From UBA9647 sp963739335 (GTDB lineage: Bacteria > Bacteroidota > Ignavibacteria > UBA10030), in the NCBI GenBank assembly GCA_963739335.1, contig CAVUAC010000041.1, positions 6,419 to 70,418 of the forward strand: a stretch of 64,000 bases of DNA. The letters run 5' to 3'. The notes under the pieces were generated by a model that ran no database searches, was not told the DNA's origin, and saw only the letters and a list, made by a program, of their open reading frames with translations. This document shows positions 50,643 through 60,408 of this stretch, piece after piece. The position numbers and the translations under genes are program-made. Every line of letters starts with the position of its first letter. Position 1 is the stretch's first letter.

Positions 50643-51611
50643 ATGCCACACAAGCAGCATTCACAGTCATTGACACCTCCCCGAATCCTTGCACTTGTCG
50701 GACCTACTGCGTCAGGAAAAACTCCTCTTTCCTTGTTTCTCGCTCAGATGCTCGACGGAGAAATCGTCTCAGCCGACTCTCGACAGATCTACAAGTTTCT
50801 TGATATCGGTACCGCTAAGCCGACCCGATCTGAGAGACGGCGAATCGTTCATCATTTCATCGACATTTTGGATCCCAAAGAGAACTACAGTGCTGGCCAA
50901 TACGGGGCGAATGCCAGGAAGGTCATTGGAGAGATCATCAAGCGTGGGAAGTTGCCGATCATTGTCGGTGGTTCCGGTCTTTACGTGAAGGCTGTGATCG
51001 ATGGATTGTTCGATGGACCCGGGAAGGATGCCGAAATTCGTGAGCGACTGGAAGAACAGGTTCGGTCGGAAGGCATTGAATCGCTTGTCACAGTGCTTCG
51101 CCAGGTTGATGCCTTGGCTCTCCAGAACATGAAGGAAGTGACGCCGCGCAGAGTTATACGCGCTCTCGAGGTCTATTATGTCACTGGCAAGCCCATCTCT
51201 GAGTTCCATGCTGAGCAGGAATCAAGACCTGACTTCGATGCTGTTCAGCTCGCTTTTAAGTGGGAGAGGAAAGATCTCTACGCGCGCATCGATCAACGTG
51301 TCGACAGAATGATTGCTGATGGGTTGGTCGATGAGGTGCGCGGCCTGGCTGGAAAGGGCTACGCAAGGCACCTCAACGCTCTCAATACCGTGGGCTACAA
51401 AGAGGTATTCGATTTTCTGGAAGGCCTCATAGATCTGACAGCGATGGCTCATCTCATCAAGCGCAACTCAAGGAGATTCGCGAAGCGGCAAATGACCTGG
51501 TTTAACGCTGACAGACGAATTCGGTGGATACCGATGACTGTGGGGAGAGACTATCCATCTCTAGCTCATGAAGTAGCTGGCGCGTTTCGGGCACATGTCA
51601 AAGAGCGCTAG
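50643..51611 (+). CDS. miaA: tRNA dimethylallyltransferase
   Basis: A 322-residue enzyme that adds dimethylallyl to A37 of tRNAs reading UNN codons. P-loop VGPTASGKTPL, VSADSRQIYK, TAKP, IIVGGSGLYVKAVIDGL and NTVGYKEVFDFLEG. A GTG one codon before ATG 50643 is the alternative start. Confidence 0.93.
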   Translation: MPHKQHSQSLTPPRILALVGPTASGKTPLSLFLAQMLDGEIVSADSRQIYKFLDIGTAKPTRSERRRIVHHFIDILDPKENYSAGQYGANARKVIGEIIKRGKLPIIVGGSGLYVKAVIDGLFDGPGKDAEIRERLEEQVRSEGIESLVTVLRQVDALALQNMKEVTPRRVIRALEVYYVTGKPISEFHAEQESRPDFDAVQLAFKWERKDLYARIDQRVDRMIADGLVDEVRGLAGKGYARHLNALNTVGYKEVFDFLEGLIDLTAMAHLIKRNSRRFAKRQMTWFNADRRIRWIPMTVGRDYPSLAHEVAGAFRAHVKER

Positions 51612-51674
51612 CACCGAACATCCTCGTTGCTTTTCGGACATTTGTTGCCTATATTCGCTGAGTAAGATTTAGCT

Positions 51675-51749
51675 CGGGGCGTGGCGCAGCCTGGCTAGCG
51701 CGCTTGGTTCGGGACCAAGAGGCCGTGGGTTCAAATCCCACCGCCCCGA
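51675..51749 (+). tRNA. tRNA-Pro (anticodon CGG)
   Basis: 75 bases: acceptor CGGGGCG/CGCCCCG, anticodon stem CTTGG/CCAAG around TTCGGGA, T arm GTGGG-TTCAAAT-CCCAC, discriminator A. It lies between miaA and der. Confidence 0.94.
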
Positions 51750-51873
51750 CGACGCCAGCAAAACTCTCATTTCCTGCCTGCGGCTTTTCTTCCTCAACCC
51801 CAACAGAAGCTTGGACGCCAGTTTCATTGAAACTCGTCCCATTTTGTGGTAATTTCTTAAAAGGATTGCCTTC

Positions 51874-53190
51874 ATGGACACGCCATCCAATATCATCGCA
51901 ATCGTTGGACGCCCAAGCGTTGGGAAATCGACGTTGTTCAATCGCATCCTCGGTGTTCGTGAGGCGATCGTTCACGACGTGCCCGGTGTTACGCGTGACC
52001 GGAAATATGCCGAAGCGGAATGGGCTGGCCACCACTTCACCATCATCGATACGGGCGGTTTCGTACCCGATTCTGAGGACGTTTTCGAACGCGCAATCCA
52101 AGAACAAGCGCAAATCGCAATAGAAGAGGCAGATGCTGTTGTTTTTCTTGTCGACGCCCTTACTGGTATTACGCCGATCGATACGCTCATAGCGAACGTT
52201 CTCCGAAAGTCCAGGAAACCCATATTTCTTGTCGTGAACAAGATCGATTCTGCGAGGCGGGAGATTGATGCAAACGAATTCTTCGAGCTTGGCCTTGGCG
52301 ATCCCATCACGATCTCTGCCCTTGGGGGGCGTCAGATCGGCGATTTTCTGGATGCGGTGACGTCTGCTTTCAAGAAAAATGCTGTCGAGGAGGCGGATCA
52401 GGCGAGATTGCGCATAGCGGTCGTTGGGAAACCGAACGTTGGAAAATCCTCCCTCGTGAATGCACTTCTTGGCAAGAAACGGCTGGTTGTGACAGATATC
52501 CCTGGGACCACAAGGGATGCAGTCGACTCAATATTGAAATACAATCGCGAGGAATTCATTCTTGTCGACACCGCCGGCCTGAGGAAAAGGAGAAGGATAT
52601 CTGAGAGTGTCGAGTTCTATAGTGCCCTGCGGACTCTTCGGAGTATCGAGAGGTGTGATGTTGCCCTTATCCTCGCTGATGCAAAACGCGGTTTTGATGT
52701 CCAGGATCTGCATATCGTCGAATCCGCAATGCAGCGGCACAAGCCCTCTCTGATTGCGGTCAATAAATGGGATCTGGTCGAAAAAGAAACGAACACGGCA
52801 AGGCAGTATGAGGTCTTTCTCAAAAAGGAACTCGGATTGCACGACCACATTCCGGTGATGTTCGTTTCTGCTCTGACGAAGCAGCGCATCCACAAGTTGA
52901 TCGACCGCGCGAAAGTCCTCTTCGAAGAATACTCCAAGCGCATCGATACGAGCGAGCTGAATGAGGTTCTCTTGCCGGAGATTGAACACTATCCGCCGAA
53001 GTCATCCAGCCCGAAAGAGATTAAGATCAAGTACATCTCGCAGGTGAAGAGCGGGCCGCCGGTTTTCGCCTTCTTCTGTAATGAGCCAACACTCGTTGAG
53101 GAATCCTATAAGCGATTCCTCGCGAACAAGTTGAGGGAACATTTTGGATTCGAAGGTGTTCCCCTCATGCTTTCCTTCAAAAAGAAATAG
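51874..53190 (+). CDS. der: GTPase Der
   Basis: A 438-residue double GTPase for 50S ribosome assembly. First G domain: GRPSVGKST and DTGG; second: GKPNVGKSS, DTAGL and NKWD. KH-like C-terminal domain ends ...PLMLSFKKK. Length is typical. Confidence 0.96.
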   Translation: MDTPSNIIAIVGRPSVGKSTLFNRILGVREAIVHDVPGVTRDRKYAEAEWAGHHFTIIDTGGFVPDSEDVFERAIQEQAQIAIEEADAVVFLVDALTGITPIDTLIANVLRKSRKPIFLVVNKIDSARREIDANEFFELGLGDPITISALGGRQIGDFLDAVTSAFKKNAVEEADQARLRIAVVGKPNVGKSSLVNALLGKKRLVVTDIPGTTRDAVDSILKYNREEFILVDTAGLRKRRRISESVEFYSALRTLRSIERCDVALILADAKRGFDVQDLHIVESAMQRHKPSLIAVNKWDLVEKETNTARQYEVFLKKELGLHDHIPVMFVSALTKQRIHKLIDRAKVLFEEYSKRIDTSELNEVLLPEIEHYPPKSSSPKEIKIKYISQVKSGPPVFAFFCNEPTLVEESYKRFLANKLREHFGFEGVPLMLSFKKK

Positions 53191-53215
53191 AACACTATTT
53201 GTTTAGAGACGTCAT

Positions 53216-53842
53216 ATGAAAAATCTCATCATTATTCGTCACCCCCTCGTTCAACGTGATGTGACGCTTCTGCGCGACAAGAGGACACCGAGCAATCAGT
53301 TCAGGGCGATACTGCGGCGTATGTCCACACTCATGGCGTTCGAGGTGACACGGGAACTGCCGCTTCGTTCAACGACGGTAACGACTCCTCTGGCGAAAAC
53401 CAAAGGAAGTGTGCTGGCGCGCCCGGTGGTTCTTGTACCAATCTTGAGGGCGGGCCTCGGACTTGTCGGTGGGTTCGTGGAGGTATTGCCTGATGCTCGG
53501 GTTGGACATATCGGCCTCTATCGTGATGAGCAAACGCTCAAGCCGGTCGATTACTACTTCAAGGTGCCTCGGAATATCAAAGAGGCGCTTGTCTTTTTGC
53601 TCGATCCGATGCTCGCAACGGGAGGAAGCACCTCTGCCGCGGTGACTTACCTGAAGAATCGCGGAGCGAAGACGCTGGTTTGCGTGACGTTGGTGGCTGC
53701 TCCAGAAGGAGTGCGGAAGGTCCTTCATGAACATCCTGATGTGCGTATCTACACCTGCGCTCTCGATGAAAAACTGAATTCAAAAGGCTACATCATGCCA
53801 GGGTTGGGTGATGCCGGCGACAGAATATTTGGAACGGAATAA
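53216..53842 (+). CDS. upp: uracil phosphoribosyltransferase
   Basis: A 208-residue salvage enzyme making UMP from uracil and PRPP. PRPP motif LLDPMLATGGST; PILRAGLGLV near residue 80; the C-terminal uracil region is GYIMPGLGDAGDRIFGT. Normal length. Confidence 0.95.
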   Translation: MKNLIIIRHPLVQRDVTLLRDKRTPSNQFRAILRRMSTLMAFEVTRELPLRSTTVTTPLAKTKGSVLARPVVLVPILRAGLGLVGGFVEVLPDARVGHIGLYRDEQTLKPVDYYFKVPRNIKEALVFLLDPMLATGGSTSAAVTYLKNRGAKTLVCVTLVAAPEGVRKVLHEHPDVRIYTCALDEKLNSKGYIMPGLGDAGDRIFGTE

Positions 53843-53851
53843 AGGGTTGTC

Positions 53852-54886
53852 GTGCGCGCTATAAGCGTGGGTCTCATCATAACATTGTCCGTTGCTTTCA
53901 TGGGAAACGCTCAGACGCGGCTTCCTCAGGCGTCTCTTCATTTGCTGGTATCACAAGGCATTGAACTTTCGTGGCAGCAGAAGTATGAGGAAGCTGACTC
54001 TGTGTTCCAGGAGGTCCTGCGGGATTTCCCGAATCATCCGGCAGGTTACATCTATAGGGCGGGGGTCATGCAATCGAAAGCACTCGACTACGAGAGGAAC
54101 ATCGATGTCCCGCCGTTCGATTCCTTGATCGAATTGGGGAAGAACAAGGCGAAAGCTATGATTGAGCGAGGGGAGGATCCGGCTTGGGGGTATTTTTTTA
54201 TCGGGACAGCTGAGGGCTACGATTCATATGCCCGCGTGTATCGGGGCGACTGGTTTGGAGGCCTCATGAGGGGACTTGCTTCAGTATCCGCGTTCAAAGA
54301 CGCTCTCAAAGCAGACAGCGCGATGTATGACGCCTGTGCGGGCATCGGGGCATTCTACTACTGGAGAAGCCGGAAGACAGAGCATTTCAACTGGCTGCCG
54401 TTCGTTGGCGATGATCGTCCTGAGGCCTATGTTCTTCTCAACAAGTCGGTTGACCATGGCCTGTATAATCGATACACAGCACTCAGTATGCTTGTCACGA
54501 TTTATATCGACGCAGGCGAACATGAAAAAGCGGTGGAGGCTGCGCGTTCGGGGCTGCAACAGTGTCCTGCCAATCGCACCTTCTTGTGGGGACTTGCAAC
54601 CGCTTTGCACAAGATGGGGGCGTTTGCCGAAGCGGCACAGGCCTACCAGACGCTCCTGGCCGCGATCATCGACGATCGAGAGAAAAACCACTACAACGAA
54701 ACCGTATGCCGGCTCAACCTGGCCAAAGTCAGAATGGAGCTTGGTGAGGGCGCCGAAGCGAAAAAGCAATTGGAGACCATTCTGCGGTTTCGCGAAGATG
54801 AATTTCTCCCTCACCTGAAGAGTCGCGTGCAAGACAAACTGGAGCAATGCAGGCTGCTTCTGGCAAAGCTTTCCGAAAATCGCTAG
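53852..54886 (+). CDS. secreted tetratricopeptide-repeat protein
   Basis: A 344-residue protein with GTG start after AAAGGG. An N-terminal signal peptide (about 20 residues ending in GNAQ) is followed by TPR-like helices (ELSWQQKYEEADSVFQEVLRDFPNHPAGY and EHEKAVEAARSGLQQCPANRTFLWGLATALHKMGAFAEAAQAYQTL). Probably periplasmic, binding other proteins. Function unknown. Confidence 0.7.
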   Translation: MRAISVGLIITLSVAFMGNAQTRLPQASLHLLVSQGIELSWQQKYEEADSVFQEVLRDFPNHPAGYIYRAGVMQSKALDYERNIDVPPFDSLIELGKNKAKAMIERGEDPAWGYFFIGTAEGYDSYARVYRGDWFGGLMRGLASVSAFKDALKADSAMYDACAGIGAFYYWRSRKTEHFNWLPFVGDDRPEAYVLLNKSVDHGLYNRYTALSMLVTIYIDAGEHEKAVEAARSGLQQCPANRTFLWGLATALHKMGAFAEAAQAYQTLLAAIIDDREKNHYNETVCRLNLAKVRMELGEGAEAKKQLETILRFREDEFLPHLKSRVQDKLEQCRLLLAKLSENR

Positions 54887-54971
54887 GCCGTAGAACGAAG
54901 GCAGACTCGTTGCCTTGACATTGACGCCGCGATGCATATATTCAAAGGAAATACTCTCGTAGCAACACGTC

Positions 54972-57155
54972 ATGATTGATCCGCAGTTCAAAGACAAGCT
55001 GGATGACCTGCTCGAGGTCTGCCGCAAGAACCTCCGTGCGGTCGACGAGGATCTGATCACCCGCGCCTTCACCATAGGCTTGAACGCCCATAAGAACGAT
55101 CTCCGGGCCTCGGGGGAGCCGTACTTTTCTCACCCGTACGAAGTAGCGATGATCGTAGCGAAGGAAATCCCTCTCGACGATGTTTCCGTCGCGAGCGCTC
55201 TGCTCCACGATGTTGTCGAGGATACGACATTCGATCTGAAAGACATCCGCGCGGAGTTCGGCGATAGCGTGGCAGATATTGTCGACGGTGCGACGAAGAT
55301 CACGGACATCTTTCGGAGCCACGAAGTTACCCAGGCAGAGAGCTATCGGAAGCTCTTGCTTTCGATGGTGAATGACATCCGGGTGATGCTCATCAAGTTC
55401 GCGGATCGTCTGCACAATATGCGCACGCTCGAATATCTTCCCGTCGAGAAACAACAGCGGCTCGCCAAGGAAACGCTTGATATCTACGCTCCGTTTGCAC
55501 ATCGGTTCGGCCTCGCAAAGATCAAATGGGAGCTTGAGGACCTATCGTTCAAATTCCTGCACAGACCTGAATACGATCAGATAGCTCGACAGTTGAAATC
55601 CCGCAGGCGGGAGCGTGAGCAGTACATCAAAAAATTCGTATCGCCTATTGCCAAACGCCTTGATGAAGAAGCTATCACCTATGAGCTTGAAGGGCGTCCG
55701 AAACATCTCTTCAGTATTTACAACAAGATGGTAAAGAGGACCAAGCCGCTCGACGAAATCTATGACCTCTTTGCAGTACGATTCATACTCGATACCAGAG
55801 ACAACAACGATTGTTTCATTGTTTACGGTGTCATCTCCGAGATTTACAAGCCCATCCCCGAGCGATTCAAAGACTACATTTCCATTCCAAAGAAAAATGG
55901 CTACCAGTCAATTCATACAACGGTCGTGGGTCCGGGCGGGAAGCTGGTCGAAGTTCAAATCCGCACCAGGACAATGCACGAAGTTGCTGAAAAGGGGGTA
56001 GCCGCGCACTGGATGTACAAGGAGAATAAGAGCTCGATTGATGAAGAGCTGGAACAGTGGGTGAACTGGGTACGGGAAATCTTTGAGCAGAAGAATGACG
56101 ACATACCCAAGGAGTTGTTGGAGAGCTTCAAGCTGAATCTCTATCAAGATGAGATCTACGTTTTCACTCCGAAGGGTGATCTGAGGATACTCCCTCGCAA
56201 TTCTACGCCGGTTGATTTCGCATTTGATATCCATTCGAACGTTGGTTTTCATTGTATCGGGGCGAAAGTCAACGGGCGCATCGTTCCATTGAACTCGTTG
56301 CTCAGGAGCGGTGACCAGGTTGAGATCATCACCTCGAAGAATCAGAACCCGAATCCCGACTGGGACAAATTCGTTGCGACCCACAGGGCGAAAGCCCACA
56401 TTCGCAGATGGATCCGTGAAGAGCTGCACAAGAAGGCAGTCGAGGGGAAGGAAACCTGGGAGAAGAAACTCAAGCGTCACAAGCTGCACTGCAATGAAGA
56501 TGACCTGACAAAACTGGTTCACAGCGCGAAAATTGAGAATCTTCAGACATTTTACATCGACATTGCCGAGCATCGGCTGGACGCTGACCTTTTTATCGAG
56601 GACATGATCGTCCGAGCGAAACATGCGGGCGAAGAGGTTGCCGAAGGTACTCAGGAGTCAGAATCCCTGTTCAAGAAGTTCATCAGCTCGGCACGGGAGC
56701 TCACCAGCGGAATCTCCATTCTGGGGACAAGCGACAATTTCTTGCACCAATATGCGAAGTGCTGTAACCCTATTCCGGGTGACGACATCGTAGGATTCGT
56801 GACAATCGGTGAGGGTATCAAGATCCATCGCAAAGACTGCAAGAACGTCGCTTCCAAGAGGATGGCGGAGAGCGAGCGCATTGTCGAAGTGAGCTGGCCG
56901 CCCGCAAATGGCGCTGACTTTATTGTCGCGATTCGTGTCTATGGCAAGGATCGGCCGGGTCTGCTGAGTGATGTGACGCATGCCATCTCCTCGTATCAGA
57001 ACACGAACATACGAAGCGTGAACATAGACTCGCGCGCATCGATATTCGAAGGTCAAATAATCCTTTACGTGAAGAACACTGAACATCTCGCTCGGGTCGT
57101 CGACAAAATCAAACGCGTCGATGGCATTATGGAAGTTGAGCGCTTCTTCGGATAG
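54972..57155 (+). CDS. rel: bifunctional (p)ppGpp synthetase/hydrolase Rel/SpoT
   Basis: A 727-residue stringent-response enzyme. HD domain: ASALLHDVVEDT and FADRLHNMRTL (hydrolase residues present). Synthetase: YDLFAVRFILD, PKKNGYQSIHTTVVGP and RTRTMHEVAEKGVAAHW. TGS: IYVFTPKGDLRILPRNSTPVDFAF. A zinc-finger-like CCNPIPGDDIVGFVT and C-terminal ACT domain complete it. The single copy seen here likely does both reactions. Confidence 0.94.
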   Translation: MIDPQFKDKLDDLLEVCRKNLRAVDEDLITRAFTIGLNAHKNDLRASGEPYFSHPYEVAMIVAKEIPLDDVSVASALLHDVVEDTTFDLKDIRAEFGDSVADIVDGATKITDIFRSHEVTQAESYRKLLLSMVNDIRVMLIKFADRLHNMRTLEYLPVEKQQRLAKETLDIYAPFAHRFGLAKIKWELEDLSFKFLHRPEYDQIARQLKSRRREREQYIKKFVSPIAKRLDEEAITYELEGRPKHLFSIYNKMVKRTKPLDEIYDLFAVRFILDTRDNNDCFIVYGVISEIYKPIPERFKDYISIPKKNGYQSIHTTVVGPGGKLVEVQIRTRTMHEVAEKGVAAHWMYKENKSSIDEELEQWVNWVREIFEQKNDDIPKELLESFKLNLYQDEIYVFTPKGDLRILPRNSTPVDFAFDIHSNVGFHCIGAKVNGRIVPLNSLLRSGDQVEIITSKNQNPNPDWDKFVATHRAKAHIRRWIREELHKKAVEGKETWEKKLKRHKLHCNEDDLTKLVHSAKIENLQTFYIDIAEHRLDADLFIEDMIVRAKHAGEEVAEGTQESESLFKKFISSARELTSGISILGTSDNFLHQYAKCCNPIPGDDIVGFVTIGEGIKIHRKDCKNVASKRMAESERIVEVSWPPANGADFIVAIRVYGKDRPGLLSDVTHAISSYQNTNIRSVNIDSRASIFEGQIILYVKNTEHLARVVDKIKRVDGIMEVERFFG

Positions 57156-57623
57156 GTGACACGCCACGTGAGCAAGAAGCCTGAGGATCAACAGAGGAGA
57201 ATTCTGGGCATTGATTATGGAACTCGTCGCATTGGTATCTCGCTCAGTGATCCCCTACAGATCATTGCCCAACCCTACGAAACGATTGAGAACGGGCCAA
57301 GGACACTGTTGTGCATCTGCCAGATGATCGCGAGTGAAGATGTCGAGCTCGTTGTCGTAGGCATGCCGTTAAACCTGAAAGGAGAAAAAGGCCAGAAAGC
57401 GAAAGAAGTCGAGCGATTCGTCAAAGAACTTGCGAATGTGACAACAACGGACGTCATGGTTTGGGATGAGCGATTCACGACTTCCATGGCGCATCAGACT
57501 CTATTGGATATGGGGACAAAGCGTGAAGAGCGCCGTAACAACAAGGGAAGGGTTGACGCAATGGCTGCTGCCCTTCTCCTCCAGAGTTTCCTGGATAGCA
57601 GGAAACGTTCACTGAGTTGCTAG
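57156..57623 (+). CDS. ruvX: Holliday junction resolvase-like protein RuvX/YqgF
   Basis: A 155-residue RNase-H-fold protein with GTG start directly after rel. Catalytic Asp in GIDYGTRRIG, VVGMPLNLKGEKG and WDERFTTS, and the final NNKGRVDAMAAALLLQ. It helps process 16S rRNA in many bacteria. A GTG 12 bases on is an alternative start. Confidence 0.9.
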   Translation: MTRHVSKKPEDQQRRILGIDYGTRRIGISLSDPLQIIAQPYETIENGPRTLLCICQMIASEDVELVVVGMPLNLKGEKGQKAKEVERFVKELANVTTTDVMVWDERFTTSMAHQTLLDMGTKREERRNNKGRVDAMAAALLLQSFLDSRKRSLSC

Positions 57624-57625
57624 GA

Positions 57626-58366
57626 ATGGAAGTGCGTGACCGCTTTCAGCGAGGAACCCGGGCGTTGCTTTTATGGATGCGATCTCATAAGGTGCTGAGT
57701 GTTTGCATCGTTCTCGGAATTTGGCTGCTTCTTGAGTTCGGAACGTTGCCCTACGGTGACATTTCAAAACTGAGGAATTCAAATCCGACTGAAACGGCTT
57801 TTATGCGAGAACACCGCCAGGAGGCTGAGAGGGAAGGCAAGACGTTCCGGCTCACCCAGCGCTGGATCCCATTGAACAGAATTCCGAGGGATGCCGTCAA
57901 TGCTGTCATTGTTGCCGAAGACGGCACGTTCTGGTCGCATGCCGGATTCGATTGGTTTGAGTTTCGGGAATCGCTCGAGCGCAACCTTAAGGAGGGGCGG
58001 GCTTCGCGAGGTGCCAGCACCATTACGCAACAGCTCGCCAAGAATCTCTACCTCTCTTCTTCGAAGAATCCACTACGCAAACTCAAGGAGTGGGTGCTCA
58101 CGTGGTACATGGAGCGCACGCTCAACAAGCAGCGGATTCTTGAATTGTATTTGAACGTCATTGAGTGGGGGAGAGGCATCTACGGAATCGAGGCTGCATC
58201 ACGACAGTACTTCGGAAAATCTGCTTCGTTGATTTCTCGAGAGGAGGCGGCGCGTTTGGCGGCAGTCATCCCCAATCCCCGCCGCTATCGTGCAGACAAA
58301 GAGACTCGTTACCTCGAGCGCAGGTCGCAGCTCATTTTGGATAGAATGGGTGCTCGGGGTTTCTGA
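57626..58366 (+). CDS. mtgA: monofunctional peptidoglycan glycosyltransferase
   Basis: A 246-residue GT51 enzyme polymerising lipid II. The N-terminal membrane anchor (SVCIVLGIWLLLEF) is followed by VIVAEDGTFWSHAGFDW with the catalytic Glu, GASTITQQLAKNLY and the ILELYLNVIEWGRGIYGIEAAS motif. No transpeptidase domain. It starts three bases after ruvX. Confidence 0.92.
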   Translation: MEVRDRFQRGTRALLLWMRSHKVLSVCIVLGIWLLLEFGTLPYGDISKLRNSNPTETAFMREHRQEAEREGKTFRLTQRWIPLNRIPRDAVNAVIVAEDGTFWSHAGFDWFEFRESLERNLKEGRASRGASTITQQLAKNLYLSSSKNPLRKLKEWVLTWYMERTLNKQRILELYLNVIEWGRGIYGIEAASRQYFGKSASLISREEAARLAAVIPNPRRYRADKETRYLERRSQLILDRMGARGF

Positions 58367-58385
58367 GCGTACTGAGGACAGAACG

Positions 58386-59039
58386 ATGGATCATAAGGAG
58401 TTGCGGCTTCTGCTCGAAGAGGGGGAAGGATTTCAGCTCGAATTCAAGAGAAAAGTATCGAGCGCCGAAAAGATCGCCCGAGCGTTGATTGGCTTCGCAA
58501 ATACGAAAGGAGGGACGATCCTCTTTGGCGTGGACGATGACAAGAGCATCGTAGGGGTTGAAAGCGAAAAGATGGAAGTCGAAATGATCCAGACGGCGGG
58601 ACGGGTCTACTGCGAACCACCAATCGAGCCATCGATTGAGATCATCTCATATCGGGGGAAGGACCTCATCGCTGTGACGGTTGACGAAAGCGAGCAGAAA
58701 CCTCACAGTCTCATCGTCGACAATGGCGAAGCCGAAGATCCGGAAGCGAAAGTTCTGATCCGTGTAAAGGACAAGACCGTCATCGCCAGCAAGGAAGTCG
58801 TGAAAATCTTGCGGTCGGAGAGCCCTGAGGCCCCACCCTTGAGAATCAGCATCGGTGAAACTGAACGGAGACTTTTTGACTATCTCGACGCCAACGGACG
58901 AATAACCGTGAAGGAGTTTGGCAAATTAGTGAATGTTTCTGACCGGCGCGCCTCGCGAATTCTTATCCAGTTGGTGCGAGCGGGGGTCCTACGGATTCAC
59001 ACCCTCGAAAAGGAAGATTTCTATACCCTCGCCTATTGA
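58386..59039 (+). CDS. AlbA_2 domain protein with C-terminal winged helix
   Basis: A 217-residue protein. The AlbA_2 (Schlafen-type) domain is seen as QLEFKRKVSSAEKIARALIGFANTKGGTILFGVDD; the last 70 residues form a winged helix (NGRITVKEFGKLVNVSDRRASRILIQLVRAGVL). It may be a transcription regulator. Its 3' end overlaps the convergent SpoU gene by 7 bases. Confidence 0.75.
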   Translation: MDHKELRLLLEEGEGFQLEFKRKVSSAEKIARALIGFANTKGGTILFGVDDDKSIVGVESEKMEVEMIQTAGRVYCEPPIEPSIEIISYRGKDLIAVTVDESEQKPHSLIVDNGEAEDPEAKVLIRVKDKTVIASKEVVKILRSESPEAPPLRISIGETERRLFDYLDANGRITVKEFGKLVNVSDRRASRILIQLVRAGVLRIHTLEKEDFYTLAY

Positions 59040-59584
59040 GATGGAATTCTGTCGGTTCTCCAGATCCTGTTGAGTTCAAAAATCGCGATGCCGTAGGCAA
59101 CGGCAACGTTTAGCGATTGCTTGATGCCGTATTGCGGAATCTCGAGAGCGATCTCACATTCTGCAAGGGCATCTTTCGAGACACCTGTGATCTCGTTGCC
59201 GATGACAAGGCAGAGCGGAAAATCCGCGGGAAGGATGGTGTGATAGGGAACGACGGAGTCAGTGAGCTCAAGGCAGCATGCCTTCAGTCCTGCTCGTTTC
59301 AGTGTCCGAATTGCTTCTCCGGGGTCCTTCACATACTCCCAGGGTACGCTCTGCGTTGCCCCGAGTGCAGTCTTCTCTATTTCTCTGCGGGGTGGCGTTG
59401 GCGTGAACCCGGTAAGAATGAGTCTTTCGAGGAGAACGCCATCAGAGGTTCTGAAAATGGATCCGATGTTGTACAAGCTCCGTACATTGTCAACGACGAC
59501 TGTAACAGGGAGTCTGTGCGAGGGATTGATGGAGTTGATCTTGGCTCGTTTTGCGGCGATTTCTGTGTGCGTGAGCTTCCTCAT
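59033..59584 (-). CDS. SpoU/TrmH family RNA 2'-O-methyltransferase
   Basis: A 183-residue SPOUT enzyme. Motif 1 VDNVRSLYNIGSIFRTSDG with the catalytic Arg, motif 2 LVIGNEITGVS, motif 3 IPQYGIKQSLNVAVAYGIAIFE. Probably modifies tRNA or rRNA; the site is unknown. Confidence 0.88.
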   Translation of the reverse strand: MRKLTHTEIAAKRAKINSINPSHRLPVTVVVDNVRSLYNIGSIFRTSDGVLLERLILTGFTPTPPRREIEKTALGATQSVPWEYVKDPGEAIRTLKRAGLKACCLELTDSVVPYHTILPADFPLCLVIGNEITGVSKDALAECEIALEIPQYGIKQSLNVAVAYGIAIFELNRIWRTDRIPSQ

Positions 59585-59724
59585 ACCCGAAAAGATAGGC
59601 TAATTTCGCGGAAAATTGAAAGGAAAGATGAAGTGCAAGCCGCGTTCTGCCATCGGGGAAAGGGGCACCGGAGGTTGAAAGCGAACAATATTTTGTCTAT
59701 ATTTTAAATCCAATTCGTATAGAC

Positions 59725-60408
59725 TTGCGGAAAATCGTTATTGCGATCGATGGGCCGGCGGCGTCGGGCAAAAGCACAACAGCCAGACTTGTGGCGCATC
59801 GGTTAGGATATCTCCACATAGACACTGGAGCAATGTATCGGGCGGTAACGCTCCGCGTCATTGAAGAGCGGATACCACTCAATGATGTGGAGCGGATAGG
59901 CTCGCTGGCTGAACGGATACAAATCCGGCTTGAAAGAGGCGATGGGGGGAATCGGGTTTATGTGGACGGACGGGAAGTGACGCAGGAAATACGATCGGCT
60001 TTGGTTACACACGGCGTCAGCGCGGTGAGCAGTTACCCGTCTGTCAGGAACATTCTTGTTCGTGAGCAGCGTCGGATTGCGAGGGGGGGGGGCGTTGTGC
60101 TTGAAGGAAGGGATATCGGCACGGTTGTTCTTCCGGACGCGGATCTGAAGATATATATGATCGCTCGAGTGGATGTGCGGGTGAGACGACGCAAGAAGGA
60201 ACTTGAGGCAGCCGGTGTCATGATCGATACTGCTGTGCTTACGAAAGATATTCTGGAACGAGATAGGCTAGACTCAACGCGCGAAGTGAGTCCATTACGA
60301 AAACCGCCTGACTCGATCGAGCTTGACACATCGGCGATGACGATCGAGGAGCAGGTCGATTTCGTCGTCGACAAGGCAAAGAAACTCATCGGGGGTGCGG
60401 AAAATTGA
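59725..60408 (+). CDS. cmk: cytidylate kinase
   Basis: A 227-residue NMP kinase with a TTG start at 59725, since the P-loop IAIDGPAASGKST begins only a few codons later and no ATG is nearby. YLHIDTGAMYRAVTL and GRDIGTVVLPDADLKIYM follow. It overlaps ispH by four bases. Confidence 0.93.
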   Translation: MRKIVIAIDGPAASGKSTTARLVAHRLGYLHIDTGAMYRAVTLRVIEERIPLNDVERIGSLAERIQIRLERGDGGNRVYVDGREVTQEIRSALVTHGVSAVSSYPSVRNILVREQRRIARGGGVVLEGRDIGTVVLPDADLKIYMIARVDVRVRRRKKELEAAGVMIDTAVLTKDILERDRLDSTREVSPLRKPPDSIELDTSAMTIEEQVDFVVDKAKKLIGGAEN